Shown here piece by piece: positions 8,226 to 20,194 of a stretch of 64,000 nucleotides of DNA. Below the pieces are notes generated by a model. It did no database searches. It was not told where the DNA came from and saw nothing but the letters and a program-made list of their open reading frames with translations. Location of the stretch: the NCBI GenBank assembly GCA_963711315.1, contig CAVQDQ010000004.1, forward strand, positions 1 through 64,000, written 5' to 3'. The translations under genes and the position numbers were made by a program. This DNA comes from PALSA-612 sp963711315 (GTDB lineage Bacteria; Actinomycetota; Thermoleophilia; Gaiellales; Gaiellaceae). How positions within the stretch are numbered: position 1 is the stretch's first letter; the number at the start of each line of letters is the position of its first letter.

Positions 8226-9228
8226 CAGCGATCACCGGCTCCCGCTGCACGTCTGCTACGCAGAGCTCGGAATGAATGCAGGCGGTCCCGCGGTCGCCAC
8301 CCATCGGCCTCAGCGGGAACTCCCCGGAGGTGCAGTCTGGCTGTACGAAAGGACATCGAGGGTGGAAGCGGCAGCCCGGCGGCGGCGCAGCGAGGTCGGG
8401 CGGCGAACCCGGGATCGTCATCAGCGTCTCCCGCACCAGGTCTATGTCGGGCACCGATCGCAGGAGGCTGAGGGTGTACGGATGGCGGGGCTCGCGAAAC
8501 ACGTCGTCTATCGGCCCTGTCTCGACTACCTGGCCGGCGTACATGACGGCGATGCTCTGGCACGTCTGAGCGACGACCGCGAGGTCGTGGGACACGAAGA
8601 CGACGCTGACCTGGAGCTCGCTGCGGAGCGACTCCAGCAGCTTCAGGATCTGGTCCTGGATCGTCACGTCGAGCGCCGTTGTCGGCTCATCGCAAAGGAT
8701 CACCCTCGGCTCGAGCGAGAGCGCGATCGCGATCATCACTCGCTGCTGCATGCCTCCGGAGAGCTCGTGGGGATAGGCCTCGTATCGCCGCGCGGGGTCC
8801 GGAATGCCTACCTGCTGCATGAGCTCGAGGGCGCGCTTGCGCGCACGGCGTCGGCTGTAGTCGAGCCGTACGAGTGGGCCTTCGGCGATCTGGTCGCCCG
8901 TGCGCATGACGGGGTTCAGAGCCGTCAGCGGCTCCTGGAAGACCATCGCGATCTCCCGACCGCGTCGCCGGCGCAATTCCTCCGCCGAGGCGCGAGCGAG
9001 GTCGACGCCCTCGAAGAGGATCTCCCCGCCGGCGAGGCGAGCCTGGCGTGGAAGCAGGCCGACGAGCGCCCGCAGCGCCATCGTCTTCCCGGAGCCGGAC
9101 TCGCCGACCAGCCCGAGCGCCTCGCCGCGGCGGAGCTCGAAGGAGGCGCCGTCGACGGCGCGCACGATGCCGCGTGCGAGCGGGAACTCCACCTGCAGGT
9201 CGCGGACGCGGAGGATGGTGTCGGTCAT
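8218..9228 (-). CDS. oppD: Oligopeptide/dipeptide ABC transporter ATP-binding protein (OppD/DppD type)
   Basis: 336 residues. Start ATG at 9228 (MTDTILRVRDLQVEFPLARG), overlapping the oppC stop as ATGA. Walker A GLVGESGSGKTMALRALVG, Q-loop MVFQEPLTALNP, signature LSGGMQQRVMIAIALS, Walker B VILCDEPTTALDVT and the H-loop VSHDLAVVA are intact. The C-terminal CRFHPRCPFVQPDC segment marks the peptide/nickel subfamily. Partner ATPase of the preceding product; together they drive the permease encoded by oppB and oppC. No frame break. Confidence 0.93.
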   Translation of the reverse strand: MTDTILRVRDLQVEFPLARGIVRAVDGASFELRRGEALGLVGESGSGKTMALRALVGLLPRQARLAGGEILFEGVDLARASAEELRRRRGREIAMVFQEPLTALNPVMRTGDQIAEGPLVRLDYSRRRARKRALELMQQVGIPDPARRYEAYPHELSGGMQQRVMIAIALSLEPRVILCDEPTTALDVTIQDQILKLLESLRSELQVSVVFVSHDLAVVAQTCQSIAVMYAGQVVETGPIDDVFREPRHPYTLSLLRSVPDIDLVRETLMTIPGSPPDLAAPPPGCRFHPRCPFVQPDCTSGEFPLRPMGGDRGTACIHSELCVADVQREPVIADG

Positions 9229-10094
9229 TCCGGTCGCAGGAGATCGGCGAGGCCGTCGGCGATGAGCGCCAGCCCGAGGGCCGTCAGGATGACCGCGAAG
9301 CCCGGGAATGTGGCGAGCTCCCAGTTCGTGGTCAGGTAGGGCTGCCCGTCGGCGATCATGCGGCCCCAGTCCGGCGTCGGCGGCGGCACACCAAGGCCCA
9401 GAAAGCCGAGCGTGACGATGGCGAGGATGACGAGGACGATGTCCGACATCGCGAAGACGATCGCCTGCGTGATCACATTCGGAAGCACGTGCCGGCGGAT
9501 GATGCGGAAGCTCGACAGACCGGCAGTCCTCGCGGCGAGGATGTACTCGCGGCGCTTGACGGCCAGCACCTCCCCCCGCACGATGCGGGTATAGGACACC
9601 CAGCCGACGAGCGCGATCGCGATGTAGATGTTGCGCGTGCCCGGTCCGAGAGCGAAGATGATCGCGAGGATGAGGACGTAGAAGGGGAACGCGACGACGA
9701 CGTTCACCGCCCAGCTCGAGATCGAATCCACCGAGCGTCCGAAGTACCCCGAGACCAACCCGATCGCCGTGCCGAGAACAAACGGGATGAGCACGGCGAG
9801 GACGGCGATGCGCAGGTCGGTACGCACGGCATAGATCATCCGCGTCAGGACGTCGCGCCCGAGCTCGTCCGTGCCGAGCGGGTGGTTCCACGACGGCCCT
9901 TGGAGGTTGGCCAGGAGATCCTGCTGGATCGGGTCGTGCCACGTGACGAGCGGGGCGAACACCCCGAGCATCGTGATGAGCACGATGATCGAGAGGCCGG
10001 CGACAAACGAAGGTGTGCGGTACCAGCGGTGTCTGAACCCCCGCCGGTGCTCGACGACCGCGGCTTCGAGGATGGGCTCGGCTGCGCTCGCCAT
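9225..10094 (-). CDS. oppC: Peptide ABC transporter permease (OppC/DppC type)
   Basis: 289 residues with about six membrane helices. An N-terminal extension and a first helix (about residues 29-51) are followed by the extracytoplasmic HPLGTDELGRDVLTRMIYAV segment characteristic of OppC. The EAA-loop region is EYILAARTAGLSSFRIIRRH, the contact site for the ATPases. It overlaps oppB by one base (TGATG) and oppD by four (ATGA), so the genes are translationally coupled. The frame is intact although both flanking genes are broken. Confidence 0.93.
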   Translation of the reverse strand: MASAAEPILEAAVVEHRRGFRHRWYRTPSFVAGLSIIVLITMLGVFAPLVTWHDPIQQDLLANLQGPSWNHPLGTDELGRDVLTRMIYAVRTDLRIAVLAVLIPFVLGTAIGLVSGYFGRSVDSISSWAVNVVVAFPFYVLILAIIFALGPGTRNIYIAIALVGWVSYTRIVRGEVLAVKRREYILAARTAGLSSFRIIRRHVLPNVITQAIVFAMSDIVLVILAIVTLGFLGLGVPPPTPDWGRMIADGQPYLTTNWELATFPGFAVILTALGLALIADGLADLLRPE

Positions 10095-11041
10095 CAGTCG
10101 AACCTGACCCGCGGGTCGAGCGCGGCGTGCAGGATGTCCGCCAGCAGGTAGACGATCACGATCATGATCGCGAAGACGAGAGTCACGGCCTGGACGACCG
10201 GGAAGTCGCGCTGCAGGATCGAGTTGATCATGAGCTGGCCGATGCCCGGCAGGGCGTAGACCTGCTCGATGATGAGCGTGCCGCCCACGAGGAAGCCGAT
10301 GCTGACGGCGAGCACGGAGATCGTCGAGATGATCGCGTTGCGGAGGCCGTGGCGGATCAGCACCCGCCGCTCGGGCAACCCCTTGGAGCGCGCGGTCACG
10401 ATGTAGTCGGACTCGAAGACCTCGAGCAGGCTCGCACGCAGGCTGCGGACGAGGATCGGTATGAGGCCCAGCGCCACCGTCAGCGCCGGTAGGAACATCG
10501 AGTGGAGGTGCCCGAACGGGCCCGGATCCATAGCCGCTTACGGGGAACAGCCGTCCGCTGTTGAGCGCGAACGCGAGTCAGCAGCATGATCCCGATCCAG
10601 AACGACGGGAAACCGAGGCCGACGAGTGGGACCGCCCTGATCACATGGTCGGACACGCCTTCACGCCTCGCGGCGGCAATGGTTGCGAGCGGGACAGCGA
10701 GCAGTACCGAGAAGAGCGCTCCGAGGCCGATCAGCCAGAGCGTGACCGGCAGCCGGTCGAGCACCAGCCGCCCCGCAGGGACGTCGTAGAAGAGCGAGGT
10801 TCCGAGGTCCCCGCGAACGAGTCGCTCCATATAGCGCTCGTACTGGACGGGGAGCGGCTTGTCGAGCCCCCATTCCTCGTGCAGCAGCTGGATCTTCTCG
10901 GGCGTCGCCTTCGTTCCCGAGGATCGTTCGCGCTGGATCACCGGGGACGAGGTGGATGAGGAAGAAGACGAGGAACGTCACGCCGAAGATGACAAGAATC
11001 ATCTGCAGCAGGCGCCGCACGACGTAGCCGCCGAGGCTCAC
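10094..11041 (-). CDS. oppB: Peptide ABC transporter permease (OppB/DppB type), at least three frame breaks
   Basis: Three reading frames together give a normal OppB. The N-terminal part is RRLLQMILVIFGVTFLVFFL followed by VPGDPARTILG. It continues in a second frame as GTKATPEKIQLLHEEWGLDK through GLGFPSFWIGIMLL. A short stretch in a third frame reads FALNSGRLFPVSGYGSG. The C-terminal part then includes the EAA loop ESDYIVTARSKGLPERRVL. Breaks lie near 10915, 10578 and 10525. Every conserved family segment survives, which favours consensus errors over decay. It forms the transmembrane channel with OppC. Confidence 0.8.
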
Positions 11042-11071
11042 GTCCCTCCTTCCGGGGTGCTCAGAGCGGAG

Positions 11072-12635
11072 CTAGGAGAGCCAGACGTCCTCCAGGTGGT
11101 AGTTCCCGAGCGGGTAGACGAAGAAGCCGTGTACTTTGTCCGACGTGGCGTAGCGGAACGGCGTATAGAACAGGAACCCCATGAAGGCGTCCTGTGCGGC
11201 AAGCCGCTGGATCTTCTAGTAGATCGAGCGACGCTTGGCGGGGTTCGGCTCCCGCTGTCCCTGGTGCGTGAGCTTGATCACGGTCGGGTTGGAGTACCCC
11301 GTGTAACGAGCTTTGCGTTCCCGCCCTTCGGGTCGACGGCGAAGGTCACGAGCTCGTCCGGGTCGGCGATGTCCATCGTCCAGTAGCTGAATGCCAACTG
11401 GTACTTGCGCTCCTGGATCTGGGTGAACTCCGTGCTCGTGTCGACCTGACGGAACTTCACGTTGATCTTGAGCGCCTTCAGCGCCTGCTGGAGGACCTGG
11501 GCGATCGCGTTCTCGTCCGACGCGCCGGCGCCGACGAGCATCTCGACGGTGAAGCCGTTCTTGTACTTCGACTTCGCGAGCTCGGCCTTCGCCTTCGCCG
11601 TGTTGTACTGGATCCCCGGCGAATTCGGGTCGTAGTAGGGAACCTGCGGCGGCATGAAGGAGTTGGCCGGCTTGCCGAAGCCGAAGAGGAGCGACTTGAT
11701 GATTCCGGCGCGATCGATCGGAGTACGAGATGGCGCGGCGAACGTGCACGTCCTTGAGCGGCGCGTAGGCCTCGTTCATGACGCAGATAGTCGGTCCGGG
11801 TCGACGGGAAGAGGAACATCTTCACGCCGGATGTGTTCTGCAGCTTCTTGATCGAGTTGAAGGGCGGGAACTCGTCCACCTGGATCTGACCCCCGCGCAA
11901 CTGCAGCTCCCGCGTGTTCTGGTCGGAGACGTACGTCCACTTCACCGCGTCGAGGTACGGCTTGCCCTTCTGCCAGTAGTACGGGTTGCGCTTGAAGGTC
12001 ACCGATTGCCCGACGACGCGCTTGTCCCACATGAACGGGCCCGTGCCGATCGGATGCTTGTAGAACTCGGCCCGCTTCTGGCCGGCGAAGTTCTTGGGGA
12101 TGATCCCGTTCGCGAACAAGCCGGTAACGGCGACGAACGGTGCCCACGGGTACTTGAGGTTGAAGACGACCGTCGAGGGGTTGGGCGCCTGGACGTTCTT
12201 GATGGCGACGTCGAGGTAGCCCCAGCCCTGGTCCTGGGCGCGTGCGTCGTCGATGGAGAACTTCACGTCCGCCGCCGTCATCGTCTTCCCGTTCGAGAAG
12301 CGGACGCCCTTGCGCAGCTTGAAGCGTGTACTTCTTGCCGTTCTTCGAGACCTTGTAGCTCGTCGCCAGCCAAGGAATCAGGGTCTTGCCGTCCGGTCCG
12401 ACGGTGTAGAGGGACTCGTTGATCTGCTCAACGAGCCAGATCGACTCGTTCTGGAAGACGTTGGTCTTGTCGAACGACTGCGAGTCCTCCTGCCGCGCGA
12501 TCGTGAGGGTTCCTCCTCGCTTCTGCTGGGCCGCTTGGGTCTCGTCAGAGCCGGCTGAGGCGCCGAGCGTGCCGAACGTGACGGCCGGATCAGCGGCACG
12601 AGTGCGGCGATTGCGATCGCGAGGCGAGTGCGCAC
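11072..12635 (-). CDS. oppA: Peptide ABC transporter substrate-binding protein (SBP family 5), five frame breaks and one amber codon
   Basis: Start GTG at 12635 with a good ribosome-binding site AAAGGAG, beginning a signal peptide MRTRLAIAIAALVPL. The mature protein is recognisable in successive frames: KRGGTLTIARQEDSQSFDKT, FKLRKGVRFSNGKTMTAADV, NPYYWQKGKPYLDAVKW, MNEAYAPLKDVHVRRAISY, and FSYWTMDIADPDELVTFAVD. Breaks are near 12595, 12322, 11790, 11725 and 11318. An in-frame TAG (complement of 11216-11218) follows RRSIY; reading through it gives KIQRLAAQDAFMGFLFYTPF and a stop at 11072. It captures solute outside the membrane for OppBCDF. The density of lesions makes a real pseudogene possible, but conservation on both sides of each break argues against it. 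Confidence 0.75.
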
Positions 12636-12745
12636 CGGTGGGCTCCTTTACGAGACGGGACTTCGAGCAATGGAAGGGGTGCAAGAATCGCACACTTTCT
12701 CCGGGGCCGTCTAGCCGACCGAACCGGCACCTTCGATCGGTCGGC

Positions 12746-13445
12746 TCAAAACATGGAGTAGCCGCCGTCGATGGAAAGCACCTGGCCGGTGATCCAGCTC
12801 GACTCCTCGGCGACGAAGAAGAGCACGCCGTTCGCGATGTCCTCGGGCGTGCCCAGCCGACGGACGGCGATCTGTTCGAGCAGTTGCGCCTGCCTCTCCG
12901 TGCCGTAGCTCTCCCACTGCCTGATGCTGGACGGGTTGGACGGCACGAAACCGGGGGCGATGCTGTTGACGGTGATTCCGAAGCGGCCGAGCTCGTGGGC
13001 CGTCTGCCGCGTGAAGCCGATCTGACCGGCCTTGGCGCTGGCGTAGGCCTGAATGCCCGTGAGGCTGACGCTCCGTCCCGCGCCGGAGGAGATGTTGACG
13101 ATGCGCCCGTAGCCCGCCGCCTTCATGCCCGGGGACGACCGCTCGTGTGCAGACGAACGTGCTCGTCAGGTTCGCATCGACGACTGCTCGCCAGTCGTCG
13201 TCGGAGACCTCTTCGAGTGGCCTACCGACCTGTCCGCAGACGCCGCCGGCGCAGTTGACGAGGATGTCGATCCGGCCGATCCGCTCGACGAGCGCTGCCA
13301 CCTGCTCCGAGTCGGCGACGTCGCAAGTATCCCGATCGACGCCGTGAGCGCTTGCTCCGTGCTCCGCGAGTGCGCTCTCGATCGCCGCTCCGATTCCCCC
13401 GGCCGTGCCGGTGACGAGCGCTACGCGGCCCTCGAGGTCAGGCAT
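12746..13445 (-). CDS. Short-chain dehydrogenase/reductase (SDR), one frame break
   Basis: Starts at ATG 13445, overlapping the upstream creatininase-family stop by 8 nt. The Rossmann motif is VTGTAGGIG instead of the usual TGxxxGIG spacing with S/G residues, followed by NCAGG in place of NNAG. After a break near 13128 the frame continues as AAGYGRIVNISSGAGRSV, then the catalytic Y-x-x-x-K (YASAKAG), and ends ITGQVLSIDGGYSMF, all classical SDR landmarks. About 232 residues after repair, normal for the family. It probably oxidises or reduces an alcohol/ketone intermediate of the compound handled by this operon; the substrate is unknown. Confidence 0.82.
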
Positions 13446-14147
13446 CACGCCAGCCAGTCGCGAGCACCTGGCGGACTTCTTCGACCCCCGCCCGCCAGAT
13501 CCGCAGGACGTCCTCGTCGGGCCGCTCGTAGAGCCCGCCGAACGAGCCGTCTCCGAGCAGCTCCCGCACGTCGGCCGGATCTGTCTCGCGCAGCGCCGAC
13601 ACGTCCACCATCGGCTTCCGCTCTCGGGGTGTGTCGACGTCGGGGAGGCGCGTCCAGGGGAAGTTCTCGAGCCAGGATGCGTGGCTCGCATCGGGGTCGA
13701 CGGCCTGGACCTCTGCCCACGTGCGCGGCGCGTTCCACCAGTTGTGCCAGAGAATCTCGACCTCGGGATGTGCCGCCGCCCAGTCGTCGACGACAGGCAG
13801 GCCGGCCTCGTTCCCGCCGTGGCCGTTCACGAGCAGAAACCGGCGAAAGCCCTGGCCATGCAGGGCATCGATCAGCTCTCGGAGCACCGAGCCGTACGTC
13901 TGTGCGGAAAGCGTGGGGCTGCCCGGGTACGCGGCGAAATACGGCGCGATGCCGTACGGAAGCGCTGGCAGGACGGGGACGCCGAGCGGCTGCGCCGCCT
14001 CGACCGATACCCGCTCGGCGAGGATCTGGTCGACGGCGAGCGACAGGTAGGCGTGCTGCTCGATGGACCCGAGCGGAAGCACGATCCGATCGTCCTCGCT
14101 CGCAGATACTCCTCGAGCTGCATCCAGTTGCAGTCCTGGATCCTCAT
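13438..14147 (-). CDS. Creatininase-family amidohydrolase, one frame break
   Basis: The N-terminus MRIQDCNWMQLEEYLRA is typical of the family and begins at the ATG at 14147, overlapping the upstream stop as ATGA. A break near 14098 leads to DDRIVLPLGSIEQHAYLSLA, which carries the first metal ligands (E and H of the G-S-x-E-Q-H motif and the following D). NGHGGNEAG supplies the next metal ligand region, and ASWLENFPWTRL follows. The family hydrolyses cyclic amides such as creatinine, or formamides. Its place between an amidase and a peptide transporter fits a role in degrading an amide-containing substrate. About 236 residues once repaired. Confidence 0.82.
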
Positions 14148-16255
14148 CCGGTCAGCCGCTCGTAGACAGCCGCCACAGAGAGCAGCAGGTCGTCCTTGCC
14201 GGCAGCTGCCGCAAGCTGCAGGCCCGCAGGCAAGGTGCCTTCCGCGATGCCGCAGGGAAGCGAGACGGCCGGCACTCCTGCCAGGTTGTAGGGACCGGTG
14301 AAGCGTGCCTCGATGTCACCCTCGGGGGTTCCGACCGGGGGATCCTCCGGAGGCGCCGGATACGACACCGTCGGCCCGGCGAGCACATCGACCTCGTTGA
14401 AGACGCGGGCGAAGCCGTCCGCGACTCGCTCCTTGGCGGCAAGGCCGCAGGCGTACGCGGCCTCGTCCATCTTCTCACCTGCGTGGAGCAGCGAGCGCGT
14501 GCCCGGACCGTAGCCCTCTCCTTCCCGTGCGAGCAGGTCGCGGTGCACGTCATAGGCCTCTTTGAGGATGATGGCGCCGAGCGCATCGTCGGCGAGGTCG
14601 AGCTCGGGCACATCGACGTCCACGAGCTCGAACCCAGCCTCCGCCAGCCGCTCGATCGCCTCCGCGACTCGAGCCCGTACCTCTGGACGAACGTCCCGAT
14701 CCTCGAGCTGGCGCTTGAGAACGCCCACCCGCAGCCCGTCGACCGGTCGGAGGCGAATCGCTCGACCGGCGAGCACGCCCAGGAGGGTCGCCGTCTGCTC
14801 GACCGTCCGCGTCAACGTGCCCACGTGATCGCACGTGGGCGAGAGCGGAAAGACACCGTCGACCGGCACGAGGCCGAAGGTCGGTTTCAGGCCAACGATG
14901 CCGCAGTACGCGGCGGGAATGCGAATCGAGCCGCCCGTGTCCGTGCCGAGGGCGTAGTCACAGACGCCGGCGGCGACAAGTGCCGCCGAGCCGCTGCTCG
15001 AACCCCCGGACGTGCGGCTCGTGTCGAGCGGGTTGAACGTCATCCCGTAGGTCGGGTTGACGCTGCCGGCCGCGTACTCCAGCAGGTTCGTCTTGCAGAG
15101 AAGCTCTGCCCCCGCCGCTCGTAAGCGAGCGACGACCGTCGCGTCACGCTCGGCTGGTGGCGGAACGCCGACCGTGGAGGCGTTCGTGGTCACGACGCCG
15201 CGTACGTCGATGTTGTCCTTGACCGCCACGGGCATACCGCGCAGCGGCCCGTCGACGCTTTCCTCGGCCGGCTCGAGCGTCGTGATCACGGCGTTGAGCC
15301 GCGGACCCTCGGTCTCGAGCCGGGCGTAGGAGGCGAGCAGCTCGAGGTTCTGCTCCTCGCACCCGCGCCGCCCGTCCTCGATCGCCCGGATGAGCGTGAG
15401 CGTGCGCCGAACGTTCGGCCCGTTGGAGAGCGAGAGCATGGCCTCTGCCTCCGTCTTTCGCCTGCGTACGGCGAGGTCGCGGTAGATGCCGGAGTGTGTC
15501 TTGGCCGAGCGCCGGTTGAACTCCACGAGGCGCTCGATCGAGCCTTCGAGATCGGCCGGGTCGAATCCGTCGAAGGCCTTCGGCTCGACCGGCGCCTCGG
15601 CGAGCATCTCCTCCGCGAGCCGCACGAACAGCGGGCGGTAACGCGGCTCTGCGAGGGCATCGGCAATTGACAGGTCCGAGACTGCCGTCGCGAACAGTAT
15701 CGCGCCGTACGCCTGCTTCGACCACAGGTATCCCAGGATCGCGTCGGTCGCCTTTGCGTCCTGGATGTCACGTGCGAGTCGCTCGACACGCTCGCTCGGC
15801 CGGCCGTCGATCTCGCCGACGAAGAAGGCGCCCTTGCCGCCGAGGAAGATCCGCCCGGGGCCAACGTAGTCCGCGCCGATGTTGACGAAGGCGCCCACGG
15901 TGCGCTCGGCGCCGACGGCCTCGGCGATGGCGGGTTCGTTGATGCCGTTCTGGAGAGAGACGACGAATCCCTCGTCGGCGATCCTCGGAGCGATCGTCGC
16001 AAGCGCCGCCTGCGTGTGGTGCGCCTTGACGGCGAGCAGGCAGCCGGTGATGGCCTGGGGGAGGTCCTGCGGCAAGACCGCCGGCGCTCGCACGGTGAAC
16101 TGCTCGACCGGCCCTTCGATCGTAATCCCGTTCCGGTTGATCGCCTCGACGTGGTCGCGGTCGGCATCGCAAAAGAGCACGTCGTGGCCGTCGCGCGCAA
16201 GCCGGGCGCCGACGGTGCCGCCGATCGCTCCCGCTCCGACCATCACGTACTCCAC
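14144..16255 (-). CDS. Fusion protein: ketopantoate reductase-like dehydrogenase joined to an amidase-signature hydrolase
   Basis: One uninterrupted 703-residue frame from GTG 16255. Residues 1 to about 300 are a PanE/ApbA-type NAD(P)-dependent dehydrogenase: nucleotide-binding VGAGAIGGTVGARLA, LLAVKAHHTQ with the catalytic lysine, SLQNGINE, and a C-terminal helical part ending LIRAIEDGRRGCEEQNLELL. About residue 310 to the end is a glutamyl-tRNA amidotransferase A-like amidase with the Ser-cisSer-Lys triad: lysine in MPVAVKDNIDVRG (about residue 344), GGSSSGSAA, and TDTGGSIRIPAAYCG. Linker sequence is almost absent. Both domains look complete. It is the first gene of the operon and divergent from hsp20; 16256-16343 should hold the promoters. 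Joining of two neighbouring genes by a lost stop cannot be excluded. Confidence 0.8.
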   Translation of the reverse strand: MEYVMVGAGAIGGTVGARLARDGHDVLFCDADRDHVEAINRNGITIEGPVEQFTVRAPAVLPQDLPQAITGCLLAVKAHHTQAALATIAPRIADEGFVVSLQNGINEPAIAEAVGAERTVGAFVNIGADYVGPGRIFLGGKGAFFVGEIDGRPSERVERLARDIQDAKATDAILGYLWSKQAYGAILFATAVSDLSIADALAEPRYRPLFVRLAEEMLAEAPVEPKAFDGFDPADLEGSIERLVEFNRRSAKTHSGIYRDLAVRRRKTEAEAMLSLSNGPNVRRTLTLIRAIEDGRRGCEEQNLELLASYARLETEGPRLNAVITTLEPAEESVDGPLRGMPVAVKDNIDVRGVVTTNASTVGVPPPAERDATVVARLRAAGAELLCKTNLLEYAAGSVNPTYGMTFNPLDTSRTSGGSSSGSAALVAAGVCDYALGTDTGGSIRIPAAYCGIVGLKPTFGLVPVDGVFPLSPTCDHVGTLTRTVEQTATLLGVLAGRAIRLRPVDGLRVGVLKRQLEDRDVRPEVRARVAEAIERLAEAGFELVDVDVPELDLADDALGAIILKEAYDVHRDLLAREGEGYGPGTRSLLHAGEKMDEAAYACGLAAKERVADGFARVFNEVDVLAGPTVSYPAPPEDPPVGTPEGDIEARFTGPYNLAGVPAVSLPCGIAEGTLPAGLQLAAAAGKDDLLLSVAAVYERLTG

Positions 16256-16343
16256 GCAGCCGATCCTGGCACAGGCGAGGTCGGCGTGAAGGCCGCGCTC
16301 GGGCCGCGGACTTGGCGCGGGCGGCGATGGGTACGCTTGCCGA

Positions 16344-16784
16344 ATGGCCCGGCGTCGAGGCATCGAACGGCTCCAGACCGAGCTCGACGAGCTCTTCGAA
16401 GACCTCTGGCGAGGGCCCTGGTTCACCGGGCAGCGCGCCGGCTTCCGGCCACGCGTCGACGCATTCGTCACGGAAGACCCGGCCGAGCTGACCATCGTCG
16501 TCGAGCTCCCGGGCGTCGACGCTGCGGACCTGAGCCTCGTCGTCGTCGGCGACGTGCTCGTCGTCTCCGGCCATCGCGGGCTCAGAGCCCGGCTCCGAGT
16601 GCACCGCCTCGTGGTACCAGGTGGAGATCCCCCGCGGACACTTCGAGCGCCGAGTTCGGCTGCCGGCGCACGCAAACGCGGCAGCCGCTCGCGCCGGCTA
16701 CTCGCGCGGGCTGCTGACGATCGTGCTCCCCTTCGCTCCACGCTCCACGACCCAGGAGCCGGTACCCATTCCGGTGCAGGCGGG

Positions 16785-16788
<4 letters not shown>
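16344..16788 (+). CDS. Hsp20/alpha-crystallin small heat-shock protein, one frame break
   Basis: The N-terminal half RVDAFVTEDPAELTIVVELP and DAADLSLVVVGDVLVVSGHR is the start of an alpha-crystallin domain. A break near 16588 moves the continuation to another frame: WYQVEIPRGHFERRVRLPA, then YSRGLLTIVLPFAP, the conserved C-terminal beta strands of Hsp20, and an I-P-V end (VPIPVQAG). About 148 residues, normal for the family. It holds unfolding proteins in an ATP-independent manner. Its TGA overlaps the lon ATG (ATGA), so chaperone and protease are translationally coupled. Confidence 0.82.
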
Positions 16789-19185
<2,397 letters not shown>

Positions 19186-19202
<17 letters not shown>

Positions 19203-19733
19203 AGGTCGTCTCGAGGATCCCGCAGTCTTCCGGAGTGTCGGTAGAAGCCTCCCAGCGACAGAGCAGCTGATACTCGGTTCGCCTGCTGAGAAGCAACGTC
19301 AGCCGCTGACGTAGCTCAACGCCCTGCCGTTCGTAGCCGATCTCGTACAGCCGCCCGCGCAGCCCTCCTCGCCGCACGGTCTTCGGCTCTTGCTCCAGCT
19401 CGCCCCCGAGGCTCTTGGCCAGCCGCTCGGCCACGCCGTCGAGCTCCTCTGCCGCCTGCGTCCACAGAGCGGGCCGATACGGCTTGACGAGTGGGAAGAC
19501 AGTGACCGACACCAGCTCCTGACTGCCTTCCTCGGCGGGCAGAACACTGACCGAGCGCGGCGCGCGCGAAAGCTCTCTCCCCTGGGGAGCCGAAAATGTG
19601 AAGCCGGGGCCGGAGACGGCCTCGTCGCGAGCGGCTCGCCGGCGTCGCTCTTGCCGCCGCAGCCGGCCATGGCGATCGCCGCCAGCGCTACGGCGAGAGT
19701 CACGTGCGTAAGGCGTGGGCGACGGGGGTACAC
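19186..19733 (-). CDS. Predicted lipoprotein of unknown function, one frame break
   Basis: The N-terminus (GTG at 19733) gives a basic start and hydrophobic run VTLAVALAAIAMAGCGG, whose cysteine in AMAGC is a lipobox-like site for lipid attachment. A break near 19632 is followed by GPGFTFSAPQGRELSRAP, SVTVFPLVKPYRPALWTQAA, and a C-terminal beta-rich part ending CGILETTFKTSA. The whole resembles small actinobacterial surface lipoproteins that contain a conserved single domain, but I recognise no named family. It overlaps the lon 3' end antisense and is divergent from the gene at 19766. Confidence 0.65.
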
Positions 19734-19765
19734 TCGAAAGAACGATACGGAAGCGGGGTGAACGC

Positions 19766-20194
19766 ATGAGCAAGTCCACGAGCAAGGTCCTAGGTGCCGC
19801 CGAGACGGCACGCCCGTACGTGGAGCGGGCGATCACCGATGAAGAGTTCCGGGAGAGCCTCCGCAGCGCGTTCCTCGCGGCGAAGCAGATCTACGACGGG
19901 CTTGCGCCGCCGAAGGGCGTCTCCGGGATCGCCAGCAAGGTGGCGAAGGACGAAGAAGTCCAGGAGAACCTCAAGCGCGCAGTGGCGGAGCTACGCTTCG
20001 CGGCCGACCGGGTGCAGGCCGGCAAGGAGAGCCACGGTCTCCGCAACGTCTTCCTGATCCTCATCGGCGTCGCGATCGGCATCTTCTTCAACCCGTTCAC
20101 GGGCCCGGAGACCCGGAGCTGGGTGAAGGGACGAGTGTCCGGCGGCGAGTTCTCGTACAACGGCCAGGAACAGGTCGAGACCGTTCCCGCCTAG
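19766..20194 (+). CDS. Small membrane protein of unknown function (142 aa)
   Basis: ATG at 19766. An N-terminal charged helical region (residues 1 to about 92, with AAETARPYVERAITDEEFRE and IASKVAKDEEVQENLKRAVA) precedes one membrane segment, VFLILIGVAIGIFF (about residues 94-107). A short polar tail of about 30 residues follows. The pattern resembles YtxH-type or related actinobacterial general-stress proteins, but there is no diagnostic motif. The stop TAG is directly abutted by the stop of the convergent M23 peptidase gene. Confidence 0.65.
   Translation: MSKSTSKVLGAAETARPYVERAITDEEFRESLRSAFLAAKQIYDGLAPPKGVSGIASKVAKDEEVQENLKRAVAELRFAADRVQAGKESHGLRNVFLILIGVAIGIFFNPFTGPETRSWVKGRVSGGEFSYNGQEQVETVPA

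Noticed and set aside
8218..9942. A 574-codon frame as one long OppD
   Set aside because: The first ~240 codons are an out-of-frame shadow of oppC. The real start is ATG 9228, overlapping the oppC stop.
10094..12635. oppB and oppA as true pseudogenes
   Set aside because: Despite eight frame breaks and an amber codon, every conserved segment and the ribosome-binding site of oppA are intact, and oppC and oppD are unbroken. Consensus errors are more likely, though not proven.
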